NCBI GenBank assembly: GCA_021107195.1
Contig: JAIOTF010000350.1
Span: 1 to 7,330 of the forward strand
From: Anaerolineaceae bacterium
GTDB taxonomy: Bacteria; Chloroflexota; Anaerolineae; Anaerolineales; Anaerolineaceae
Direction: 5' to 3'
DNA: 7,330 nt
Positions within the stretch are counted from its first letter, which is position 1. Each line of letters opens with the position of its first letter. The translations under genes and the position numbers were made by a program. Below, piece after piece: positions 1 through 5,936 of this stretch. The notes below the pieces were generated by a model, which ran no database searches, was not told the DNA's origin, and was given only the letters and a program-made list of their open reading frames with translations.

Positions 1-995
1 CGCAAGGAGTGCCCGACCTCGGCCTGCCAGGCTGCCTGTTCCGGCTCTTCTGCCGCCAGCCGGGTGTAGATGGACAAGGCTACTTCCGGCTTGCCCTGCC
101 GCCGCCAGTAGAGTGCCGACAGAGAACGCACCAACACCGAGTCAGGCCCCAATTCCTGTGCCTGCTCCAGCGCCGCCAGGCCGTCCTGTCCCTGCTGCTG
201 CCGGGCTTCACCCAGCATGGCCCAGGCTTCGGCATAGGATGGAGCCATCTCCGTTACCTGCATGAAAGCGATCCCGGCCAGTTCCCATTCTCCGGCCTTT
301 CCCAGGGCGCGCCCGAGGAGCAGGATGCGATAGGCTTCATCCGATTCAGCCTGCACATCTTGCAGGCTGATCTGCAAAGCAGCGCATTTTTCCGCATAGG
401 CCGGTTCCAGCTCAGCGGCTACTGCCAGCATCTCTTCTGCTTCCATTGGCGAGACCAGCACCAGGTGTACGCCCAACAGATAGGCGGCGTTGGCATCCTC
501 TGGAACCTGCTGCTGCCATTCCCGCAAGGTTGCCGCCGCTCCCGCAAGGTCTCCCATGCGGCGCTGGGCTGCTGCCAGGCTGGTGTAAACCTCTTCCGCG
601 GCGCTGCCGCGCCGGATGCGCGCCTGCCAGGCTTCAATCGCCCCGCTGTCTTCCTCCAATGCCAGATGAACCTGTGCCAGTTGCTCCAACCCCGCGTCCG
701 AGATCTCGCCCAGTATCCAAGCCTTTTGAAACGCTTCAGCCGCCTGGACATGCTGCTCAGCCAGCATGCGCTGTTCTCCCATCTGCTCCTGTAAATCCCC
801 CCGCCAGGGCAGATAAGCCACAGCCAGCTGAATTTGATCCGCCGCTGCCTCCGGCTGTTGCTGAGTCTCTGCCAAATATGCCGCTTGCAACGCGTCACTG
901 ACCGTTTGCGACTGCGGCGACAGGTTTAACAACACTGCCAACAGCAATGGCAGCAGCAGCTTAATTTTCAATATGAGCTTCTCACCGGTACGCAT
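1..995 (-). CDS. Tetratricopeptide-repeat protein, exported or membrane-anchored (3' end outside window)
   Basis: This frame stays open from the ATG at 993-995 to the left edge: 331 complete codons, with the C-terminus missing. An in-frame TAG lies two codons upstream, so this ATG is the earliest possible start. Residues 5-26 are a short basic stretch followed by a Leu-rich hydrophobic segment (LLLPLLLAVLLNLS), which looks like a signal peptide or N-terminal anchor; there is no evident lipobox Cys. The rest is Ala/Leu/Glu-rich helical sequence with degenerate TPR units at about 68-101, 103-136, 137-168, 222-253, 254-284 and 285-318. Typical TPR spacing is visible in AYLLGVHL, AEAWAMLGEA and VALSIYTRLAAEEPE. 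TPR proteins are scaffolds for protein-protein contacts; the partner cannot be read from sequence, and a role on the outer face of the membrane is inference. The gene follows the ftsH terminator and appears to have its own promoter. There is no good Shine-Dalgarno sequence. Confidence 0.85.
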   Translation of the reverse strand, partial: MRTGEKLILKIKLLLPLLLAVLLNLSPQSQTVSDALQAAYLAETQQQPEAAADQIQLAVAYLPWRGDLQEQMGEQRMLAEQHVQAAEAFQKAWILGEISDAGLEQLAQVHLALEEDSGAIEAWQARIRRGSAAEEVYTSLAAAQRRMGDLAGAAATLREWQQQVPEDANAAYLLGVHLVLVSPMEAEEMLAVAAELEPAYAEKCAALQISLQDVQAESDEAYRILLLGRALGKAGEWELAGIAFMQVTEMAPSYAEAWAMLGEARQQQGQDGLAALEQAQELGPDSVLVRSLSALYWRRQGKPEVALSIYTRLAAEEPEQAAWQAEVGHSL

Positions 996-1001
996 GCCCT
1001 A

Positions 1002-1029
1002 ATTATATCCGAGCTTGCCCAATAGCCAA
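1002..1029 (-). promoter_or_regulatory. Putative leaderless promoter of the TPR gene
   Basis: Read on the minus strand, a perfect TATAAT (1002-1007) lies 16 nt downstream of TTGGCT (1024-1029; 4 of 6 matches to TTGACA). With usual sigma-A geometry, position -7 is base 1002 and +1 is base 995, the A of the start codon. The predicted mRNA therefore has no 5' leader, consistent with the absence of a Shine-Dalgarno sequence. The -10 match is seen directly; the start site is inference. Confidence 0.5.
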
Positions 1030-1074
1030 AAAACTCCCGCTTCTTCCCCCACTACCACCTGTTCCCTATTCGAC

Positions 1075-1114
1075 AAAAAACCACCCGAAGAGACTGGAAT
1101 CCCTCCGGGTGGTT
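1075..1114 (-). terminator. Intrinsic terminator of ftsH
   Basis: A 9-bp perfect stem (AACCACCCG at 1079-1087 with CGGGTGGTT at 1106-1114) extends by GAG/CTC across a 2-nt bulge. On the minus strand it is followed by a run of T (1075-1080, partly in the stem). It lies 18 nt beyond the ftsH stop codon. Confidence 0.88.
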
Positions 1115-1132
1115 CAACACGCAAGTTCTTAT

Positions 1133-3040
1133 TTAGCGCAGCTTTTCGACGATTTGGTTGATCTCCCCGCCACGGATCACTTCTTTTTCCTGCAAGACAT
1201 CGGCAATCTCATGCAGCGCGGTTTCGTTTTCCTGCAAGAGGGCCGTCGCCTGATCCTGTGCTTCCTCCACCAGGCGGCGGATTTCCTGATCAATCAAGGT
1301 CGCCGTCTCGGGACTGAGGTCTTCACGTACACCGCTTGACAAACCCAGGTAAGCCATCCCCACCGGGGTGGCATAGCGCACCGGCCCCAGCTTATCCGTC
1401 ATACCAAATTCGGTGACCATGCGCCGCGCCACTTCTGTGACACGCTCCAGGTCGTTGGACGCACCGGTGGACACGTCGCCAAAGATCATGCGCTCTGCCA
1501 CGCGGCCGCCCAGCATGACGGCCATGCGCTGCTTAAGCTCCATCTCCGACACCAGATACTGGTCTTCTTCCGGCATCTGCATCGTGTACCCCAGGGCGCC
1601 TTTGGAGGTCGGAATGATGCTGACCTTATGCACCGGGTCGGTGTTGGGCAGCAAAGCCGCCACCAGAGCGTGGCCGCCCTCATGATACGCTACCCGCTTC
1701 TTGACATCATCCCGCAGGGGCATCTTCTTTTGTAAACCTGCCACGATCCGTTCAATCGCCTGGTCAAAATCCGGCATCGTGACCATATCGCGATCATGGC
1801 GCACCGCTAACAGAGCGGCCTCATTGACCACATTCGCCAGGTCAGCGCCCGAAAAACCAGGCGTGATCTTGGCCAGACGGTCCATGTCGGCATCTTCGCC
1901 CAGGACCACACCCCGGGTGTGAATGGCGAGGATCTGCCGCCGGCCATCTTCGGTCGGCAGGGTCACCTCGATCTGGCGGTCAAAGCGGCCAGGCCGCAGC
2001 AGTGCCTTGTCCAAAATCTCTGGCCGGTTGGTGGCAGCCATAATGACCACACCCTTGTTGACCTCAAACCCGTCCATCTCTGCCAATAACTGGTTCAACG
2101 TCTGTTCGCGTTCGTCATTCCCCCCCATCTTCCCAATGGAAGCCCGCGATTGACCGATTGCATCAATTTCATCAATAAAGACAATGCAGGGGGCTTTTTT
2201 CTTGGCCTGGTCAAACATGTCCCGCACGCGTGATGCCCCCACACCCACAAACATCTCCACAAAGTCAGAGCCGCTGATCGAGAAGAAAGGCACGCCCGCC
2301 TCGCCGGCAGTGGCTTTCGCCAGCAAGGTTTTCCCCGTTCCGGGAGGGCCAACCATAAGGATGCCTTTGGGCAATTTGGCCCCCAGACGGGTGAAGCGTT
2401 CCGGGGTCTTGAGAAATTCAATGATCTCTTTCAACTCCACTTCCACTTCATCTGCCCCGCCCACATCGTCAAATTTAACCCCGGACATTGCGCCGGGAAT
2501 TTCCTTTGCCTTGCTCTTGCCGATTGACATCACCGGTGAACCCTGCTGTCCCATACGGCGCATCATAAAATACCAGATCAAGGCCAGTGGAATAAAAGGC
2601 AATATCCAACCAAGTATTGTTATCCAGATGCTGGGTGTATCGATCTTTGCGCCAAATTCAATCCCGGCCGCCAAAAGTTCCTCGACCAAGTTCGGATCTT
2701 CTACCAGTACGGTATGGTAACTCACATCAGGCAAAGACAATTCCCCTTCACTGAACAGCATTCTCTGCAACCAGGCAGCCCCGGGGAGAAGTGAGTCCGC
2801 TGTTGTTTCTTCTTCGGTTCCACAGCCCGCCTCCTGGCAACTGTAAAACAACTGATTCCCTTCAATTGTTACCTTGTCGATCATGCCATCCGCCAGGTTC
2901 TGACGAAATTGACTATAGGGGACTTCCTCCTGTTGGGCAGCGAATGGCTGATACAAACTCTGAAATGCCCACACGCCTGCTAAAGTAATCAGCAGCCAGA
3001 TCAAAGAAAAATTCATCTGTTTTTTCTGTCGTTTGTCCAT
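1133..3040 (-). CDS. ftsH: ATP-dependent zinc metalloprotease FtsH
   Basis: FtsH is a hexameric AAA+ protease of the inner membrane that extracts and degrades misfolded membrane proteins and selected regulators. The 635-aa length is normal for the family. Order of parts: transmembrane segment 1 at about 11-29; an extracytoplasmic domain to about 136; transmembrane segment 2 at about 137-159; AAA+ module with Walker A GPPGTGKT (231-238), pore loop FVGVG (264-268), Walker B CIVFIDE (285-291), second region of homology TNRP (337-340) and arginine fingers R349 and R352; then the M41 peptidase domain with zinc motif HEGGH (453-457) and the third ligand D530 in STGASND. The usual motif is HEAGH, so Gly replaces Ala while the HExxH residues are intact. 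The extracytoplasmic domain carries C68 and C73. The start has a strong GGAGG (3045-3049) 4 nt upstream. The gene is followed by its own terminator. A terminator-like hairpin also lies just upstream, and no strong promoter is visible between that hairpin and the start. Confidence 0.98.
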   Translation of the reverse strand: MDKRQKKQMNFSLIWLLITLAGVWAFQSLYQPFAAQQEEVPYSQFRQNLADGMIDKVTIEGNQLFYSCQEAGCGTEEETTADSLLPGAAWLQRMLFSEGELSLPDVSYHTVLVEDPNLVEELLAAGIEFGAKIDTPSIWITILGWILPFIPLALIWYFMMRRMGQQGSPVMSIGKSKAKEIPGAMSGVKFDDVGGADEVEVELKEIIEFLKTPERFTRLGAKLPKGILMVGPPGTGKTLLAKATAGEAGVPFFSISGSDFVEMFVGVGASRVRDMFDQAKKKAPCIVFIDEIDAIGQSRASIGKMGGNDEREQTLNQLLAEMDGFEVNKGVVIMAATNRPEILDKALLRPGRFDRQIEVTLPTEDGRRQILAIHTRGVVLGEDADMDRLAKITPGFSGADLANVVNEAALLAVRHDRDMVTMPDFDQAIERIVAGLQKKMPLRDDVKKRVAYHEGGHALVAALLPNTDPVHKVSIIPTSKGALGYTMQMPEEDQYLVSEMELKQRMAVMLGGRVAERMIFGDVSTGASNDLERVTEVARRMVTEFGMTDKLGPVRYATPVGMAYLGLSSGVREDLSPETATLIDQEIRRLVEEAQDQATALLQENETALHEIADVLQEKEVIRGGEINQIVEKLR

Positions 3041-3062
3041 TGTTCCTCCAAAATCATGTTAC

Positions 3063-3100
3063 AAGAAAAGGTGTATCCCGCTCTTTTGGCTGGATACACC
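3063..3100 (-). terminator. Intrinsic terminator of msrB
   Basis: A perfect 9-bp stem, GGTGTATCC (3070-3078) with GGATACACC (3092-3100), encloses a 13-nt loop. On the minus strand it is followed by TTTTCTT (3063-3069). It begins about 33 nt after the msrB stop, and its U-run ends only about 22 nt before the ftsH start codon. Confidence 0.8.
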
Positions 3101-3133
3101 CAGGTTCGATAAATCAGTAAAAATGCCCGGTTG

Positions 3134-3535
3134 TTATTTCAGCTTCGGTGAGAAATCCAGCGATGCAGAATTCATGCAATAACGCAGTCCCGTGGGGTTG
3201 GGGCCGTCCTCAAAGACATGCCCGAGATGGGCATCACACTGGCTGCACAGCACCTCGGTGCGCACCATACCGTGGCAGGTATCGCTCCTGGTTTTTACAT
3301 GATCACCCGAAAGCGGCAGCCAGAAGCTCGGCCAGCCGCAGCCAGCATCGAACTTGGTTTCTGAACTGAACAACGCTGCGCCGCAGCAAACACACTGGTA
3401 AATACCATCATCTTCGGTGCGATAATAAGCACCGGTAAAAGGCACCTCGGTACCCTTCAAGCGTGTCACCCGGTACTGCGCGGGTGTCAATTGTTTTTTC
3501 CATTCTTCTTCGGTTTTTACAATTTTCTCAACCAT
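3134..3535 (-). CDS. msrB: Peptide-methionine (R)-S-oxide reductase MsrB
   Basis: MsrB reduces methionine-R-sulfoxide in proteins back to methionine, normally recycled by thioredoxin, and acts in the cytosol as oxidative-damage repair. At 133 aa this is a single-domain MsrB without a fused MsrA. The structural zinc site is C48/C51 (QCVCC) plus C97/C100 (CSQC). The catalytic Cys is C120 in RYCMNSASLDF, and the recycling Cys is C66 in FDAGCGWPSF. The substrate-site motif HGMVRTEV is at 88-95. Two further cysteines, C50 and C87, lie outside these sites. The ATG at 3533-3535 is preceded by GAGG (3541-3544) with a 5-nt spacer, and an in-frame TGA just upstream excludes an earlier start. The gene is a single transcription unit: the gyrI terminator lies upstream and its own terminator downstream. 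Confidence 0.97.
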   Translation of the reverse strand: MVEKIVKTEEEWKKQLTPAQYRVTRLKGTEVPFTGAYYRTEDDGIYQCVCCGAALFSSETKFDAGCGWPSFWLPLSGDHVKTRSDTCHGMVRTEVLCSQCDAHLGHVFEDGPNPTGLRYCMNSASLDFSPKLK

Positions 3536-3554
3536 AACAACCTCATCTCAACCA

Positions 3555-3583
3555 ATAAGAGACTAAATTAGTCTTGTTTTCAA
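3555..3583 (-). promoter_or_regulatory. Candidate msrB promoter
   Basis: On the minus strand TTGAAA (3578-3583; 5 of 6 to the -35 consensus) is followed after 17 nt by TCTTAT (3555-3560; 4 of 6 to the -10 consensus). The predicted start near 3548 leaves a short leader that includes the msrB Shine-Dalgarno. The region is AT-rich and other pairings are possible, so this is a moderate call. Confidence 0.4.
3560..3574. promoter_or_regulatory. Palindromic operator candidate in the msrB promoter spacer
   Basis: Perfect inverted repeat AGACTAA-A-TTAGTCT (7-bp arms, 1-nt centre at 3567). It fills most of the spacer between the proposed -35 and -10 boxes of msrB, a typical repressor position. The arm length suits a dimeric winged-helix regulator; no specific regulator can be named. 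Confidence 0.45.
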
Positions 3584-3595
3584 CAATATTATTGT
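3583..3595. promoter_or_regulatory. Second palindrome upstream of msrB
   Basis: Perfect inverted repeat ACAATA-T-TATTGT (6-bp arms, centre 3589), directly upstream of the proposed -35 box and 22 bp centre-to-centre from the palindrome at 3560-3574. The ACAAT...ATTGT layout resembles OhrR/MarR-type operators known from other bacteria. AT-rich DNA produces such repeats by chance more often, so confidence is limited. Confidence 0.35.
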
Positions 3596-3694
3596 AATCA
3601 CAAAGTATTAATTTCTCGTATGAACGTCAACCATCAGACTCCATCTCAAAACGGAGTTCTTCTCGGTACAAATGATTAGATGAAGTCAGGGGAG

Positions 3695-3734
3695 AAAAAA
3701 TTACTTCCTGCCGGATGCGATTCTGGCAGGAAGT
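3695..3734 (-). terminator. Intrinsic terminator of the padR-gyrI operon
   Basis: A perfect 10-bp stem, ACTTCCTGCC (3703-3712) with GGCAGGAAGT (3725-3734), is followed on the minus strand by AA and six T (3695-3700). It starts 21 nt after the gyrI stop codon. Confidence 0.9.
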
Positions 3735-3755
3735 GTTATTCGAAACAGGAGGCAC

Positions 3756-4382
3756 TCAGGCTTTCTTGCGGATCGGGTGGCGCAGCACCGTCTTCAATTT
3801 TTCAGGCGCTGTGCGGCGCGGGTCACTCAGGTAGATCTCGTGATGTTTGCCAGTCAATTCATACCCCTGATCATAGGCAAACTGGTGCATTCCTTCAATC
3901 GTCGGGCCTTCATCGCTGTAAGGGCCGAAATACAGGATCTGCACCGCCAGTCCTTCGGCAAAGGTTTCGATCCGCAGTTTATCCACAGCAGCCAGAGGCT
4001 TTTTTGCAGCAGCCCGTCGGATTCCCTCTTGCAGCAAATCGGGTGTTACAAAATCCGGCTGCATGATCATTGATATCCACTTGAATTTGTCCTTGTCCGC
4101 TTCGGTGAAATGGGTCTGCCCAAGCGGCGTCCCCCACCACAAGCCCTCCAGCGGCATGACGGTGTAATCCAAATCGTGCTCTTTCTTCATCATGAACTTG
4201 ACCGTGTAAGACACCGCGTACAACGTCTCCACGGCCTCTTTGTAAGACTGTGCTGTGTTCGGATTGCCTGCCCCATCGATCATCAAGAACTGCATCGGGG
4301 GAACTTCAACCACGCTGGGCGCTTTGGCCGAAGGTTTATAAAATGCCTTTAACTGTTTCTTCAAATCCACTTTCTCAGCCAT
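3756..4382 (-). CDS. GyrI-like small-molecule-binding domain protein (COG4832 type)
   Basis: This 208-aa protein belongs to the stand-alone GyrI-like (AraC effector-binding fold) family commonly found beside PadR regulators. Family-typical stretches are VVEVPPMQFLMIDGAG (24-39), the aromatic block PLEGLWW (77-83) and the C-terminal HHEIYLSDPRR (180-190). The fold binds hydrophobic or cationic small molecules, and some stand-alone members are known to hydrolyse cyclopropane-bearing DNA-alkylating toxins. Whether this one is an enzyme or a binding/sequestering protein cannot be read from sequence. The frame extends to 4469, but the ATG at 4380-4382 is preferred: AAGG-rich Shine-Dalgarno-like sequence lies upstream and the family N-terminus begins MAEKVDLKKQLKAFY. 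It overlaps padR by 8 nt (ATGGCTGA), which implies translational coupling, so the protein probably acts on or reports the PadR ligand. Confidence 0.88.
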   Translation of the reverse strand: MAEKVDLKKQLKAFYKPSAKAPSVVEVPPMQFLMIDGAGNPNTAQSYKEAVETLYAVSYTVKFMMKKEHDLDYTVMPLEGLWWGTPLGQTHFTEADKDKFKWISMIMQPDFVTPDLLQEGIRRAAAKKPLAAVDKLRIETFAEGLAVQILYFGPYSDEGPTIEGMHQFAYDQGYELTGKHHEIYLSDPRRTAPEKLKTVLRHPIRKKA

Positions 4383-4956
4383 TGCTGCCCTTCCTTTCAT
4401 TATTATCCATCTGCTTTCCGGACTCACACTGTGCAATCCACGCTTCCACCCAACCCAATTCCGCCTCAATCATCGTCTGGCTGTGATCAAACAGGTCATT
4501 GACGAAGGGCGGCATGTGCATCTGGTCGCACTGCCATTTCTGCTGCACTTCGGACAGCCTCTCGACCAGCCGCTGCCGGTATCCGCGCATCGCTGCCAGC
4601 CGCTCTGCTTCCGGCAGCAAGATCTGGTTGGCCAGCCCCAGCATGAAATCCCCGCTCAACGGGCGCGGGTTCGCCAGCCGTTGACGCACGGCCTCTGTGG
4701 CAGCCGCCAAACCGCCGTCCGCTACCCGGTACACACGGCGCGCCGGCCGGCCTGCCTCAGGGTGCGTCTCACTCGTTACCCAGCCTTTCTTCTGCATTTT
4801 GTTCAACAAGTAATAGATAGAAGAAAAACCGATCTCTGTCCAGGCCCGCAAGCCGCGCGCCTCAATATCCTGCTCCAGTTGATACCCATGCCGCGGCCCC
4901 TCCACCAGCAGGGTCAGCAGCGCCAGTTCTGAATTATTGGGCAGGTTTTGTGTCAT
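4375..4956 (-). CDS. PadR-family transcriptional regulator
   Basis: PadR proteins are dimeric winged-helix repressors that respond to phenolics, antibiotics or other toxic small molecules and often control a neighbouring detoxification gene. The N-terminal winged helix-turn-helix covers about residues 9-82, with HGYQLEQDIE (23-32), the recognition-helix region GFSSIYYLLNKMQKKGW (43-59) and a wing rich in basic residues, PARRVYRV (71-78). The C-terminal half (about 100-180) is helical with heptad-like Leu/Glu spacing, as in PadR proteins with a long dimerisation domain (Vir_act_alpha_C type). The 193-aa length is normal for that class. AAGGAG (4962-4967) lies 5 nt before the ATG. It is the first gene of a two-gene operon with the GyrI-like gene. 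A near-consensus promoter and a palindrome next to it suggest autorepression. Confidence 0.95.
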   Translation of the reverse strand: MTQNLPNNSELALLTLLVEGPRHGYQLEQDIEARGLRAWTEIGFSSIYYLLNKMQKKGWVTSETHPEAGRPARRVYRVADGGLAAATEAVRQRLANPRPLSGDFMLGLANQILLPEAERLAAMRGYRQRLVERLSEVQQKWQCDQMHMPPFVNDLFDHSQTMIEAELGWVEAWIAQCESGKQMDNNERKGSNG

Positions 4957-4974
4957 TGCAGCTCCTTATATTCC

Positions 4975-4988
4975 AGTATTAGAATACT
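4975..4988. promoter_or_regulatory. Candidate PadR operator
   Basis: Inverted repeat AGTATT-AG-AATACT (6-bp arms), covering roughly +2 to +16 relative to the predicted padR start. Two copies of ACTATA (4986-4991 and 4994-4999) continue the AT-rich block into the -10 box. PadR proteins usually repress their own promoters through such repeats, so autoregulation is the natural inference. Confidence 0.55.
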
Positions 4989-4996
4989 ATAGCACT

Positions 4997-5025
4997 ATAA
5001 TAACAAAGTTGTCGTCCTCTGTCAA
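4997..5025 (-). promoter_or_regulatory. padR-gyrI promoter
   Basis: A perfect -35 TTGACA (5020-5025), a 17-nt spacer and the -10 TATTAT (4997-5002; 5 of 6 matches) are read on the minus strand. The predicted start is near 4990, giving a leader of about 34 nt that contains the palindrome at 4975-4988 and the Shine-Dalgarno AAGGAG. Confidence 0.75.
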
Positions 5026-5061
5026 GATGCTTTCCCCCAATGGACAACTATTCCCTCACAC

Positions 5062-5099
5062 AAAAAACCGGCCCTTGCAAACCTGCAAAGGCCGGTTTT
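5062..5099 (-). terminator. Intrinsic terminator of the tetR-SDR operon
   Basis: A 10-bp perfect stem, AAAACCGGCC (5064-5073) with GGCCGGTTTT (5090-5099), continues inward by 5 more pairs after one C/A mismatch. On the minus strand it ends in a run of T (5062-5067). It starts 20 nt after the SDR stop. The symmetric A/T ends mean it could also stop plus-strand transcription. Confidence 0.9.
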
Positions 5100-5119
5100 C
5101 ATCCCGGATTCCATCCAGT

Positions 5120-5917
5120 CTATTTCATCGTCATCATCATATTGCTGAGCGCAGCCATCCGGCGTCGCGGCAGCAAGCGCATCATAAACACACCGGCCGC
5201 ATTCACGAATCCCGGCACCAGACTGGAGCGTTGGCGCTGCATGGCGCGGATGCCCTGCCGGGCCACCTCCCGGCTCTCCATCATCACCATGCGCTGATAG
5301 AGGGTAAGTTCCTGCCCGGCGACCTTAAAAAACTCGGTGGCCGTCACTCCTGGCGAGATGGTGGTCACGTTGACCCCCGTGCCGCGCAGTTCATAATTAA
5401 CCGCTTCCGAAAATAGCAGCACATAGCTCTTGGCCGCCGCATAACTGGCGTAGGTCGGCGAGGGCTGGTATGCCCCGATTGAAGCCACCTGCAGAATGGC
5501 ACCAAATTTGCGGGTCACCATGTCTGGCAGGAACAAGTGCGTCATGTGGGTCAGGGCCACGATATCCAGGTCAAGCATGTTCTTTTGCTTCTCCCACGGC
5601 AGCTCGGTGAACATGCCAAACAAACCATACCCGGCATTATTCACCAGCACATCCACCGGCTTTCCGGCGGCTTTGAGCTGATCATACAATACCTGTGGTG
5701 CGCCCGCCTGCGCCAGGTCCATGCTGATGACCTCCACCTGTACCCCATGCGCCGCCTGGATCTCGGCCTGCACGGCTTTCAGCCGCTCCTCACGGCGCGC
5801 CACCAGGATCAGGTTGGCGCCCATCTGCGCCAGTTCGCGGGCAAAATCCACACCCAAACCGCTGGAAGCCCCCGTTACCAGCGCTGTTTTCCCCCGAATA
5901 TCTTTTCGTTTTCCCAT
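5120..5917 (-). CDS. Short-chain dehydrogenase/reductase (COG0300/DltE-like SDR)
   Basis: This 265-aa protein is a classical SDR with a Rossmann fold that oxidises or reduces a carbonyl/alcohol with NAD(P)(H). The substrate cannot be read from sequence. The cofactor loop is TGASSGLG (15-22). R41-R42 after the second strand suggest a preference for NADP(H). The structural NNAG is at 93-96, and the catalytic residues are S146 and Y159xxxK163. At the position of the fourth catalytic residue, usually Asn in DLN, the sequence reads DLD (D118), an unusual substitution. The C-terminal segment (about 233-265) is basic with many Met residues and could be membrane-associated. The frame reaches a GTG at 5935, but AAGGAG (5927-5932) sits just inside that GTG and 9 nt before the ATG at 5915-5917, so the ATG is chosen. 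The gene starts 19 nt after the tetR stop and shares its promoter. Confidence 0.93.
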   Translation of the reverse strand: MGKRKDIRGKTALVTGASSGLGVDFARELAQMGANLILVARREERLKAVQAEIQAAHGVQVEVISMDLAQAGAPQVLYDQLKAAGKPVDVLVNNAGYGLFGMFTELPWEKQKNMLDLDIVALTHMTHLFLPDMVTRKFGAILQVASIGAYQPSPTYASYAAAKSYVLLFSEAVNYELRGTGVNVTTISPGVTATEFFKVAGQELTLYQRMVMMESREVARQGIRAMQRQRSSLVPGFVNAAGVFMMRLLPRRRMAALSNMMMTMK

Positions 5918-5936
5918 TGCTCTTTTCTCCTTCACT

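Noticed and set aside
9..794. Long plus-strand ORF (261 codons) with Cys/Gln/Leu-rich product
   Set aside because: It is antisense to the TPR gene, whose minus frame runs uninterrupted to the window edge with clear TPR periodicity. The product has no recognisable domain and odd composition.
419..898. Minus-strand ORF of 159 codons rich in Trp and Arg
   Set aside because: Out of frame with the TPR reading frame that fully covers it; the composition is typical of a shadow frame in GC-rich DNA.
2095..2421. Minus-strand ORF inside ftsH
   Set aside because: Alternate frame of the highly conserved AAA+ coding sequence; no ribosome site and no recognisable product.
4383..4469. N-terminal extension of the GyrI-like protein (29 extra residues)
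   Set aside because: It would lie wholly within padR and lacks a Shine-Dalgarno at the upstream starts. The family N-terminus begins at the ATG at 4380-4382, which has an AAGG-rich ribosome site.
5918..5935. GTG start for the SDR, adding six residues
   Set aside because: The AAGGAG ribosome site lies just inside the GTG and would be coding; it fits the ATG at 5915-5917.
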